Source: Onchocerca volvulus
Taxonomy: Eukaryota; Nematoda; Chromadorea; Rhabditida; Onchocercidae
NCBI GenBank assembly: GCA_000499405.2
Contig: HG738137.1
Coordinates: 11,468,121-11,532,120 of the forward strand
Reading direction: 5' to 3'
DNA: 64,000 nucleotides
This document shows, one piece after another, positions 25,325 through 38,019 of this stretch. The notes below the pieces were generated by a model, which did no database searches, had not been told where the DNA came from, and saw only the letters and a list, made by a program, of their open reading frames with translations. Both the position numbers and the translations under genes were made by a program. Numbering within the stretch: position 1 is the first letter of the stretch; the number at the start of each line of letters is the position of its first letter.

Positions 25325-25453
25325 ATGGAAGAAGAGAAGGTTTACGTACCTCCTCATTTTGCGATTAGCTATAGCATGAAAATAGTTTGCATCTTCTTTT
25401 GTCCACCTTATCCTTCACTAAATCATCATTACCCACCACTTGTCACATCATAA
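25325..25453 (+). CDS. Short uncharacterised ORF (42 aa)
   Basis: Starts MEEEKVYVPPHFAISYSMKI and ends in a proline/histidine-rich tail (PSLNHHYPPLVTS). The composition is less AT-rich than its surroundings. It lies 180 bases after the signal-anchor-like exon and might belong to the same locus. No family is recognised. Confidence 0.15.
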   Translation: MEEEKVYVPPHFAISYSMKIVCIFFCPPYPSLNHHYPPLVTS

Positions 25454-28400
25454 TCTGCCTACCCTTTGCCCTTTTATAGTACTGCCAAATCAGTTAACTA
25501 CGGTTCTTAATCTTCAGTCAAGTAATGTCCTGCAGAAGTATCATTTCATATTGATCATTTATTTTCTCTTTTAGCAAGAAGAAAACATCTTAAAATATTA
25601 AATTTCAATTTCAGTTTCGTTACAGTCATATTTATTTTTTCGCAATATTCACAGATTTTCTTTTTATTTCTTCAAAAAGTGAAATAATTGAAAATCAAGA
25701 AAAAAGGAATTTTTTACTTTTTCATTTTTTGGTAAACTAATTTATTCAATCATTTAAAAAACAAGGATTATTTCCTGGAACATCACAAAATCGAATAATT
25801 AGTTGAATTTAAATTTTGAAAAATTCTTTTAATTAATAATGATAAAAATTTGTGGTTTTGTGCAATTCAAGTGATATTTTTGCTAAAAAAGAAAAAAAAA
25901 TTGCAATTTAGGCAACTATTTGATTCAGATTAAAATTCCGGAAATTTCATTGACTTGAACATTTCACTTAACTTTTCCACCTGCAACGATTTTATCTTAA
26001 TACGGTACACGTTTATTTGACATATATATATATATATATCTGCAAGCAAGTACAAGAAGCAATTGAATAATGCGCAATAATATCTTCCTATTTCAACTTC
26101 ATTAACTCTCATCTATATCATTTTCCCCTTTTCATCAGCTATCCAGTAATTATCCAAAAAAGCAGTTAAAGAGGTCGGTTAGCTTTTTTTGTACAACGAT
26201 AGTTATTATTATTATGGCTATGATTATGGTATATTACTTGCAATATTGAATCAACTATCATTTTCACCTGTTTGTTAACCACTTCAATAGATTTTTAGAT
26301 GCAGATTTACCAATCCTTCAAATTGTTGCATCCTTGCTATTGCCCTCTGACCTTTTCCCTTTTTTCTTTTGCAAAAATGGATAAATAGGGAAAATGAAAC
26401 AGCTTTTTTTTTTCTTCATGATCTTTTTTCGCTAAAAAAAGAAAATTTAGTTTGAAACTTCGAAATTTTCCTATTAAAATTTGAATTTTAAAATTTGCAA
26501 CTCATCATTTCTTATGTTTTATATAAATATCTTTGTATTTTAGAACATCTTTTCTACTGTATTACTTATTTCCTATACAGTATTTTTTCATCGTATGATC
26601 CCTCAAGATTGTTATTTCATGCTTTTTTGCTCAGTATACGTTGTATTTTTTGATTTGGATAAAATTTTTTTTTCTAAAAAAAAAGGTGGAAACATTACAA
26701 ATTCACCAGATCAAGCATTGTTAGTTTTCAAAATTTCATCGCATCTCAGATTTTAATTCTTTTTACTTACAACTTTTTCCTTAATTTGTTCTTGTTTAAT
26801 TGTCTGAATTTTATCTTGACTTTTGTTTATTTTCAGTACATTTGCTTCAGATTACACTTACTTACATCAAAATATCAAAATCTTTTCAGTACTTTTATGA
26901 CTTGTTTTTGATTCCTTCTGGTTACGGTAAGTTAAAATTTTACTTCAATTTCCTCTTCTTTTTAATTACTATCTTTGTATCATTTGCATGATTTGCATAT
27001 TTTCTCAATCTTTTCAACATTGATCTCCGCATTGTGATAATAGAAATTTGTTATATATTGCCATTAAAGCATGAATTGTGTGTCTAAAACTTCAATAACT
27101 TTCAAAATTTAATGTGTCGTATAATATATGTACTAATTGAAAAGAAATTCAAGTTGGAATAAATACTTAAATTCGATATGTATATTTAATTTGATAACTA
27201 ATTCGATAAGTATTTATGCTTTCTCTTTATATTCATTTCAAATAATGATTGAATTGATCTTTCCTACGTTTCATGTTTTAAATAATCCTTACGTTGAACA
27301 AAATTTGCATAAATTTCATTATTGTATTCCCAACTGAATTTCTAAATCGTCTTCTTTTAATGGTCTTCACATGCACTTCATTTCATTTCATTTGGGGATC
27401 ATTCCCAATCTCATAATCAGATTCGTTGGCAGCAAACTATTAATGGATGAATTGTTGGTTGCTTAATCTGACAGAGAAATGTCTTTTTTTTTTCTTTGTT
27501 TAATTTTCAAAAACATATAAAAAAAATCATGAAATTTTGATTGAGCATTTTAATCTTAAATTATTCCGAGAAATTAAATTATTGATGGTAGCAGTTTACC
27601 AGATAGGAATATCTTTCAGATAATCGGAAAATGCTCTGTAAGTAATGATAATGTTGTTCATTATATTGATTACAAAACTATTTAAATATTTCTGTTTATA
27701 AAAAATTATAAATAAGTGGAAGTAATTGGTTCAGATAGGATCATATGGCTTGAGGAAAAAGTATAACGTCAAAGTTCGGTGAACTTTTTTTCAGAATTTA
27801 GAAAAATGAGTCAGGTGTTAGTTTAAAAAATTTTCCCATTTTTTATTTAAAATTTCGTAACTGTCAGAGTAGTGAAAAAAGCAAGTATTACTGAAAGCCG
27901 TTCAGCTAAGTTTGAACATTTGTAGAGAGTTTGGTGATTATTTTTTGAGATAAGAGATTCAAACTGGCTGCAATTGCCGTTTTTACTTCCTCTGTAGGAA
28001 AAAAAGAGCGATCCATTTAGCTGATAAAGTGTTTTGGATTTCTTTTTCTCTTCTTGAATAAAAAAATAAAATAAAAAACTTTTTTTTCGCAAATCTAAGT
28101 TTGATAGTTCTTAAAATTTCCTTACTCTTATTCCTATATTATCTTTTAATATAAAAATATCGATAAAGATTCACTTTTTGCACTGAAAATGATAAATTAT
28201 TGATTTGTTGACAATCCGATTGATCAAATCGAGATAGGATCATCTTCAGTCATTAGAATAAATCAAACGAATCCTTCATTATTTTGCAACTTTTTGAACT
28301 TACCAAATGAACAGTAAATATCACCTATCTTGTCATCTATTTCTCATCCTTCTAGATCCCAATGTGTTATATTTATGTTCCGATTTCAACACATTCATCA

Positions 28401-29717
28401 TTGGTGTGTTCATATAAACAAAACATTTGATCGAATTACTGTAACTGCTAGAAGGATGAAAAAGCAAAATCATTTGTTTTTGAAGACATTTAAATTGTTC
28501 ATTATCTTATTGAATTTCTAATAATTAATAGCATTGTTTTTCGCACATTTTCGACCGTATAACTGCTGTTATTTTCCGAGAAAAAACTGCGATAATTAAT
28601 TGGATGAACAGTGAAAGAAGCAAGCAAACATGCGCCAATTCATTTTAAATTTAGAAATGAAAAATTGCAAAAAAAAAATAAAAAATTAGGAAAACAAACA
28701 GCCGTTGCTATCTTACTTTCATCATTTATCAATTATCAGTTATTAGTTAAGCTAATATAAAATAAACTTTAATAAATTGAGCTATTAATCATATATTTAT
28801 TATTCAATCAAAATGTAATCAGTCGTTTGCTAAAACAAGATGTATAATCAATCATTTATTTGATGATCTTGATTGATTTGAAATTTTTGGTCTAAAAAAT
28901 TTCGAAAAGAGCATAAATAAATAGATTAAAAGGTTGACAGAAAAATTAATACTCGAAATGATACAAAGAAGTTTAAATAATTAAGAAATGAAATATATTA
29001 ATTTTTTTAAGATTTTACAATAATTATATCTTTAAAATTCTTGTATACTTTTATTGTATTTCATTCTCTCATTCATATCATATGAAACATTCAATCCTTT
29101 TCTAATAATTAGTTCAATTTTAAATCTATTTCAATTTATTTTTATTTCATTTTAATTTGCCAAATAATTTCAATGTTTGAAAAATATGTATTTATAAAAA
29201 CATGGAGAATTGGAATTACTTTTTTTGAAAATTGATCAATAATTTTCCCAAGTTTCATTGAATTTAATACTTGGCGAGAGATAATCATTTATGATTTGTT
29301 TCCACTTCACTTTTTTTTTGTTTATCAATCGATATACCCCTTGTTTTACTTTTTTTTTCTTTTTTTTTTGCTTTTGAAAAGTGTTAATTGAAAAATCCAA
29401 CATAGTAGACATACTGGAATATATAATTGGTTCTGTGAAGGTGGAATGGTTAGTAGTCATTTTGGGATAATGATATGGTACAATTGGTATAATAATAATT
29501 GCTACGGAAAAGAATGGAAATGGAAAAGGTCGGCATTAATCAAAAAGATAAAAGACGCAAAATATGGTATGGATAGAAGAGGAGGATATGATAGGATAGA
29601 TGAAAAATGAATAAAACATTCATATTAACTAAAATAAACCATGGATATATTGATTAAATTCAATCTGATAACTATTAGTCCATTATCATTTCATTTTGCT
29701 GATACTATACGATCTTA

Positions 29718-29749
29718 ACTAATAATAATAATAATAATAATAATAATAG
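29718..29749. repeat. (TAA)n microsatellite
   Basis: About ten AAT/TAA units in a row. Confidence 0.95.
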
Positions 29750-29892
29750 ACAATAAATGATGATTTGGATTATTTCAGTAATCAGATATATTCATTAAAA
29801 TACAATATTTATATGATTGGTAGTAATAGTTGAAAGCAATAATTTCTTGGCATAGTAGTAAAGGAAGTAAAAGAAAAAATATTATTTCTTGG

Positions 29893-30108
29893 CGAATAAT
29901 TTGAATGTCAGGGAAAAAAAAAAGGAATGATAGTGATAGTAAAAAAAAAGGTTTGAGATTAAAGTTTGTATAACGTTTACTACTCTAATGACTATATATA
30001 ATCAAACATTTTTTGATGAATAATTTGAATTCTAGAAATAAAATAAAAAAAAAACAGTTTGAAATTGAAATTTGTGTAATTTTTACTATTACAACAATCA
30101 TATACCCC
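29893..30108. repeat. Two diverged copies of an approximately 125-bp unit
   Basis: GAATAATTTGAAT appears at about 29894 and 30019, each followed by an A-run. Then come TTTGAGATTAAAGTTTGTAT and TTTGAAATTGAAATTTGTGT respectively, each followed by TTTACTA...(A/T)CATATA. Confidence 0.55.
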
Positions 30109-31354
30109 ATAAATATCGTATTTTAATAGATATGATGGTAATAATCGTATACAAGTGTATATATGTAAATAGATGATGAACCAATTACATTCATAGATAA
30201 CAATTGATTTGAACATCAATAATAATGCATTGAAAGAAGGATATCAAATATGATTTTTCCATTAAATGATGAGTGGCAGCAAATAGGCATATTTCGGATT
30301 TCTGTCACATTGTTGTCACCTTCGATAGAAAATGAATCGAACGTAGTAAGTTAAGATGGATTGTATTGATTAGTTTATATCTTTGACACACGAATCGTAC
30401 AATATATTTTATAATGTGACATTTGCTAAAAATAGTCGATTGATTTGGTAAATTTTAGAAATTTTCGATTAAATGATAGAAATTTGGAATGAAATGAAAT
30501 GGAAAGAAAAAAATTAGTGAAAAAATGTTGGTTTTTTTTTTTTCTCAGGGAGAGATGAAACTTTTAAATAGAATTAGTAATGAGTTTTTTTTTTTCCCAT
30601 AATAAACTTTTATTTCCCATTTATTAATATTCTCTTTCTCGATAGACAAATTATTTTTTGTATAAATTAAATTATGTCTATTTTAGAATAAATAAGAAAT
30701 ATATTTTTTTTATATTAATAGTTATTTGAAATATTTCGTTTTAAAAAAAAGTTGATAATAAAAGTGAAGAATTTATTGAAAGTATTTCAGCTAATCTTGA
30801 TGTTGAATGCGATATCATTATTATCATTATCATTAGTAATATTATTATTAGCAGTAGCAATACGAGAAGTGGAATTTAAATAAAGATTTTTGCTTTACGC
30901 GAAAATGTGACAAGTGAATGACACTTGAAGTGATTGAATTATTTGCCATTCTTCTCTTCAACCATCTCTTTTCGGCCAATTGTCACCCTTTTTAACCTTC
31001 ATCTCTTGTTTATACTTATTAATTGTCAAACAATCTGATATCCATTTTGATGATCTTTTATCTCTCTGAAGGAATGAGGAGATATCTTCTTGTCTCACAT
31101 ATTAAGCAATTCGGGATTCGGGATTGATTGAATTTTGAATAAAACTTAAGTTGACATTACTGTTTATTTAGCACTTCTTTTTGAGATTTTATCCAAACAA
31201 TATTTGGCTTCTTACCGATCATACCGTAACTCTTATTAATCACAAATATCCCTTCTCAATTGAACAATAATTGTTGTTGTAAGATATATTTTGATTTGAT
31301 GATCATTATGAACGAGATTTTCATGAAAATGAAATGCCTTCAAGGCTTTTCGAA

Positions 31355-31392
31355 AGAAAAAGAAAAAGAGAAAGAGAAAGAGAGAGAGAATG
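31355..31392. repeat. (GAAA/GA)n repeat
   Basis: GAAAGAAAAAGAAAAAGAGA grading into GAGAGAGA. The 73-codon ORF across it (31260-31481) owes its KEKEKE stretch to this run. Confidence 0.9.
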
Positions 31393-32070
31393 AAAGAAGA
31401 ATAAATCGAAGACTACAGTATGCTACTAAACGATCTATTTGTAATGTTGATTTCATTCTTTTACTTTTGTCCATACGGTAATTTGTCGTACGAAAAAATT
31501 ATCCTCATTCGACAGGCATATCTCAATTGTCAACATTTAATTGTCCAACAGAATGATATTTTTTTTTTTGTGATGACCAAATTACTGTCTGTTTTTTCAT
31601 TTTTTTCTAATATTGACTTTAGATATTATATTTCATCAATTTCTTAATTAATTTTTATTTTTTGAAATTCTATTTTTATTTTTTATTTTTTTTTGACAAT
31701 ACCAAAAGTAAACGAAACGAATATTTAACAAAAATAGAAAAAAGAAAAGAACGACAATCATTGAAAAAAAAAAAAGAAAAGAAGAAAAAAACGGTACGAA
31801 CAACAATGCGTTAATTCAAATGATGCATATATTCCATTCATATAAATTTATTTTCAATGCTTAATGGGTAGTGGACAGAAGAAAAAAGGTAAATAAAAAA
31901 TAAAAAAAGGAAAAAGGAAGAAAGAATTTTTTTTTCCTTCTTCTTTGGAGGTCTAAAATATTCCTCTTCATTTTTTTTTTTTTTTTCCATTTTTCATCCT
32001 TTTTTTTTTTTTTTTTCCTTTTACGATCGGATTTCATTTCCCGTTGATTACATAAAATACATTATTAGTT

Positions 32071-32128
32071 GATGATGATGATGATGATGATAATGATGAT
32101 GATGATGATAATGATGATGATGATGATA
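32071..32128. repeat. (GAT)n microsatellite with TAAT interruptions
   Basis: About eighteen GAT units with two GATAAT breaks. Confidence 0.95.
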
Positions 32129-33184
32129 TAAATCAACAGAAATATTTAAGTAATAATCTGTTGGAAAAATGGACCGATTTACGATCGCTCAACGCTTCTT
32201 CATCATTCATTTTATTGTCATATATTTGCTGTTTTAGCAGTTTCATCGAATTTGACTAAAATAGAAATTGAACAATTTGAATCATTCATCATCGACATTT
32301 ATAAACATTTAACTAATAATAGAGCTGTTGTATTATAGAAAAAAAAAACTACGAATTTTGTTTAAAGTTTGAAATTTGTGGTTAAAATATTATTTTGGAA
32401 TTTGATTGAAATAAAGATAAAAATCGACTGAAATAAATCGTTAAGGTTTAAATGTCAAAATTTCAGAAATAGAAGATCTCACAATTTAGATAAATATTTA
32501 TCAAAACAGCCAAGTTTTTGAAAAAAAATTAGCAAAATGCAAAAAATTGAAATCTAAGAGAGAAATTGTCGGAGTGATAATGACAAAAATTTAAATTTCA
32601 ATATAAAAATGTTCATAGCAAAAATTTCGATTCATTTTAAATTGTGAAAAAAATGAGTGGAAAAATTTCATGAGTAAAAAAAATGATCAGTCAATTATTG
32701 ACAGTTATCAGTTTAAAATGATTTAAAAATACTTAAGGCGACGGAAAGTTTACAAAAATTCAAATTGAACTTTAAACTAAAATTGGAATTGTTTGCAAAA
32801 TTCATTACTAAAAAAGAAATAAATTATTACATAGCCAAGAAGTTAAAAATATATAAAATTTCCCAGTCATATCCAATTATAGCTATAATTCGACCTCGAA
32901 TATATCATTTTCTTCCATTCAGCTACTTTTTCTTTATTTCTCTTTCTCTCTGTCTTTCTCTGCTTATATGAAATGAAATAATGAAAATATTTAAATTAAT
33001 TTATTAATTTATTATTATCGATAAAAATATTATAGCATATATTGGAGAAAATGAGAAATTATCTGGGAAATGATTTTATAGCCATCGTTGTTGTTGTTGT
33101 TCATAATGTAAACAAGACGGAATGGGAATTGTTACCATATGGTAAGCATTAGTTTAGTTTCATATTATATTCATGCGACATTGG

Positions 33185-33477
33185 ACATCTTCTTGAAGCC
33201 ATCATCATCATCATCATCATCATCATTATTATTATTATTATCCATTATCAACAAGATTATCATTGTCATCATCACCATCATCATTATTTGAAAGCATGGA
33301 AAATGCATTGTAAAGACAGAGGAAAAGTGTATCAGCATATTGCTGTCACTTAGACATATTCTTGAAACAATCATCATCATTATTATTATTATTATCGTTA
33401 TCATCATCGTCATCATCATTTGAAAGTATGAAAAATACAATAGAAAGTAGATGAAGTGTATTAGGATATTGCTGTCA
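33185..33477. repeat. Two-copy duplication containing ATC/ATT arrays
   Basis: The block CTTCTTGAAGC...(ATC)n...TCATTATTTGAAAGCATGGA...GTGTATCAGCATATTGCTGTCA is present twice, 33185-33352 and 33353-33477. The internal trinucleotide runs differ in length. The opposite-strand ORF across it is only low-complexity N/D/M/I. Confidence 0.75.
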
Positions 33478-35624
33478 ACACTTGTTCCTGGGAAAATATT
33501 GGCCAAAATATAATTATTGTTCATATTTGATGACAATTTCCAGAATAATAAAAGCGATAGGAATATTTGGGGACAAGAAAGATAATTTCGGAAATTATTG
33601 GAATATAGCTATATGTATGATTGATCTTGATTCAATTCACTTGAAATATAAAAAATTAAAAAAAATAAGAAATCATATAAACTCATATCACATCTATTAC
33701 ATGATCATTTCCGATTTACCATCTGTTTTTACATAAGTTTTAATTAAATTGTAATCAGAATTTTAATCTAAATTAAAATTTACTTGAACGTAAAGAGTTA
33801 AAAAAAGAAAAAACACGAAATCGTAAGAAGTCATAATTGTTTTAATTAAATTTTTGTTCAACTGAAGTTGTTGATCACATTACGTACACGTATATGTTTC
33901 AGTAATTTTACGAAATTGGGCAATAACCTTTTCCGGTTTTCCGGAAGTTATAGGAATATAATTCATTTTGGATAATTCCTGTTCAGATGTATTAATATTA
34001 CTATTTAGGATTATATGAAGATATTTTGGAGAAAAAAAATTCTCTTATTGATTCCTATGATAACTTTTTTTTGTTACATAGATGGCATATTCCAGTAAAA
34101 ATTTCAAATTTAAATTAATTAATTTAGGTTTTAACTTTTTGAATCAGCAATTTCAAATCTACTATTATGGTTGTTAAACAATGTTCATATTTTGATTATT
34201 TTTAATAAAAAAAAAGAAACGAAAAAAAAAGGAGAAAACGAATTGCAATTAATTAAAATGGCAGATAAGAAAGTGACATCGTTTGATCGTTCAATTTTCC
34301 GACACCAATTCATGATTGCATAATTCAAATTAGTTGATCAATTCAAATACTATACAAGATTTCGAATTTTCTGGCAGAAAAATCTATTATTATATCATTT
34401 TACTTCTAAATGACCATTGTGAATATACTTATACTTTAATGATTATAATAAGACATAAATTTTTAAAATAATTTCACCAAAAAATCAAAAACTATCAAAT
34501 CAAAAAAAAAAAAAAAGATTTTTAAAATTTTCTCTCCATTCTTTTTCTTGCTTCGTTTATTTTCATGAACATTCATCATTGAATTTTAATTTGAATACTA
34601 AATTATCCTTTTCTCGTTGACTTAATTTGACTTTTTCATTTGTTATCTATTTTTATCGTAAAATTCATTTCGCTGTTTATTGCTGAAAGAAGAAGAAAAC
34701 AAAAAAAAAAAGTCTTCTGTAATTTAATCAAATCATAAATTTAACATAATGATTAAATGAAGTACTAAAATTGCACTTTTTTTTTTGTCAATTTAATTTT
34801 TGCTAATCTTTTTTTCTGTCAAAATTTTTTCGTTCATTTTAATCATTCTAAAAATTTTATCAGTATTAAATTTATCTGCAAAAATCGATTAAATAATGCT
34901 AGTAGCGTTTGATTTCACGAATGATTCTGATCAATTATCTTTATAAGATAATTAATCAGTGTCACAGCAAATGATACATTAATGTTTCTGAATTTTACTT
35001 GAAACAATTCTTGATGGACAATTTATGTATGCAATTGATAATTTTTCTTCTTTTTTTTTTTTTTTTATTCTCTTTCATTATTTTTTGTCAGCACAGTATG
35101 ATAGAAAAAAAAAAAAGATTTTGTTTCAAAGATTGTTTCAATTGATAAGAAGAATTTTGTTTGTTACCTCAATTTGATGCCTAATATGTGTGTAAAACGA
35201 GTTTACCTGGTTATAATCATAGGTATTAATTGCGTTAATGATCAAGATAAGACAAATGAATTAATTAGGTTTCATTCTTTTTTCTGCCTTTTCTTTTTTT
35301 TTCTCCTCTAAAATTATGGAAGGTTAATTATTATACGCGCGAACTTACAGAAATTCTAAACTCGTTTTTGTTTTAACAATTAATTTAATTTCGTCGTATT
35401 CGAAATGAAGTGAAAGAATGCCGCAATTTAAGTTTTAAAATGAAAAATAATTATTTGTTTTTAAATTTTTCAAATTAGAGAATTGTAAAAGTAATTCCTT
35501 CATCAATATATGATATGATATCATTGTTTTATCAAGCTATTATAAGGTATTGTAAGTGTGATGAAAAAAATATCAAGTAATAGTTCAGATAAACAAAAAG
35601 TGATAGAAGCCATTATCAATTGCT

Positions 35625-35775
35625 CTGTTTAAATCATATCAATGGAATATTATTGATCAAATAAGGAGTGATAAGAGCTGTTTAAATCATATCAGTGGGA
35701 ATATTATTGATTAAATAAGGAGTGATAAGAGCTATCATTAATTGATCTGTTTAAATCATATCAGTGGGAATATTA
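35625..35775. repeat. Short tandem duplication, 3 copies
   Basis: CTGTTTAAATCATATCA followed by (A/G)TGG(G)AATATTATTGAT starts at 35625, 35678 and 35747. The first two copies also share the trailing block AAATAAGGAGTGATAAGAGC. Confidence 0.8.
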
Positions 35776-38009
35776 TTTGAAAATGAAATTGTAAAATTAT
35801 TGAAGATTTCTGGCGATAAATATGATGATATGATCGAATAACGCATATGTTCACAAATCAATCATATTCACAACTCAGTGGCTTCCTTCCGTAGACGGCA
35901 AACTTCATTTGCCTCAACTGTTACAACAATATTTTAACAAAATGCTCAAAAGTCTGTCATCATTTGTCACCAACTTGTCTTATTGATAACTATTATCAAG
36001 TAATATAAGCAGTCATATCATCATTATCACTATTATCATCATCAGCATCATCATCATTATCATTGTCATAAATCTGTCGATCGATAATAAAATGTTTATT
36101 TTAAAATTGATGATAAAGCCATTCGATGCTTCGAGAGCAATTGTTGCTAGGTATAAATTTAATACGACCATTGACTGAAAAATAATAGTTAATGAGAGAT
36201 AAATTAGGGATTTTATTACTAATTTATAATCTTTAATTAATGTGAATTATTCACACACACTGGATTTGTTAAATTTAAATTTTGGCAATAATTTAAATCT
36301 AAATTGATTTTTGATTTATAAACTTCATTATTGTAAAATTTAAAAATAAGGAAAAAAAAAAGGGATATTTCACAATATTTGCATTATTTTGCGATATTTT
36401 TCATTTTTTTCTTTTCGTATTTTGAAAAGTTAATATTATACTAATTTTTTAATATAAATTCAATCGAAAATTTGCGAAATATTTCGATGAAATCAATACT
36501 GCAAACGTGATAAAAATGTCGATTGATTTATGATTTTCAATAAAATACCAAAAAAGAAAAAAGAAATCGAATAATCGAAAAACGAATTATTGAATTAAAT
36601 GATTAGCTAACCGATAGAACAATGACTTTTTTTTGCTCATTTTGCATTTGATTAGCTGTTGATCAAAGGCGATTATCATCTTGTCACTTTCAAAGGCGAC
36701 AATCTCCAATCTAATCTGTTTTGATGGATAGAATTTGATTCGTTTTGATGTTGCTGATGAAGAGAACATCAAATTTGCATATAAATTAGCTATCATTCAA
36801 AACCAATATGATTGGGTTTTAGGACACCCGAAAATTGGATATTTAATGTGACATTCATCAACAATGATTAACGAGCAAATTTGCATATTTAAATTCTACA
36901 AATTCGCAAAAATACGATTAAAATACAAATATTTCGCAAAGATTGAGAATTATTGAGAAAAAAAATCTATGAAGCTTGAAAATTACTTATTCTCAATATC
37001 TTGTAATATCACTAATATTCTTGCATGCGATCAATTTTAATCCAATTGCTAAGTTATTTATCGAGCATAATATCAAACGACTTTTATTCTTTAATTTTTC
37101 TAAATAAAAAATTATATAAAAAATTCAACTATCGGCATATTTTAATAATTTACTGAAAAATATTCCATTCTTCCAATTCGTTTTTCAATTAAAAATATGG
37201 TAGTGAAATAGCTTTGGAAACTGATTTGTGACATAAACTTTGCAATATAAACTTTGATTTGTAATATAAACAAATAAATGAAACGAACTTGATTTTTTTT
37301 TTTTTTTTTTTTTTTTGAAACAACCTATCTATTTTCTTATCTATTTGCATCTTGGAACATCAATTATAATTTAAATTTCAAATTTAAATCTATTTGACAT
37401 ATGCTGCTGAGCCGCAATAAAAATGTATATATATATTTCGTAGACCTGTTTTCTCTTTTATTTCTTCCTTTTTTTTTTCTTCATCTTTTTTTTTTTAATT
37501 TTTTGATAAATCTTCTTCTATCATTTTCAGCAAGAAAATTTGGATGTCATCAAATTCTTTTTCAATATTAATGATTCAAGGACATTATCAGTCAATTTCG
37601 ATTTCAATTTCGATTACCATCCAGTCGAACCAAACCAACCTTAATAGCCTTGAAAATAGACACATAAAAAAAAAAGAAAAAAAAAGAGTTTTTTTAAAAT
37701 AAACTTTCTCAAAAAAAGTTAAGATTTTTGGGACTTGAAATAGCGCGGGAAACAAAAAGATGATAGCAAAATGAAAAAAAAGTGATACAATTTTAGTTTT
37801 CAATTGATTTTAATTTTGTTTTCAAGAGAAACGAAACTTTTTTTCTTCTATTTTGTTAATTTTATCCCTCTCTCTCTCTCCTTCGTTTCCTTTATTTTCT
37901 CTTTTTTTACCCTTTTTTTTTTTTCGGATATTTTTTTCATGACAAATAGATCAGCTATTATTTATAGTTAATTTCATTAAATGACGGCTAAATGCACTGA
38001 TAACAATCA

Positions 38010-38019
38010 ACTGATAAGA
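38010..38019 (+). promoter_or_regulatory. GATA-factor-type site ACTGATAAGA
   Basis: An exact match to the extended intestinal GATA motif described for C. elegans ELT-2 (TGATAA core). A second exact match lies at 38750-38759, and ACTGATAAC lies at 37996. The nearest gene is 12 kb away, so any target is unknown. Confidence 0.3.

Noticed and set aside
26800..26991. Possible exon after TTTTCAG at 26838 (HLLQITLTYIKISKSFQYFY) with a GTAAGT donor
   Set aside because: Its phase does not fit the candidate exon at 25061-25143 and its composition is background-like. Not strong enough to annotate.
31260..31481. ORF with an N-terminus reminiscent of a G-alpha subunit (MKCL...KEKEKE...INRRLQ...LLLL)
   Set aside because: The charged helix is a GAAA microsatellite, glycine-2 is missing and no GxGESGKST exon follows. 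The resemblance is superficial.
33171..33536. 121-codon minus ORF
   Set aside because: It is built from ATC/ATT arrays (poly-N, D, M, I) and duplicated sequence.
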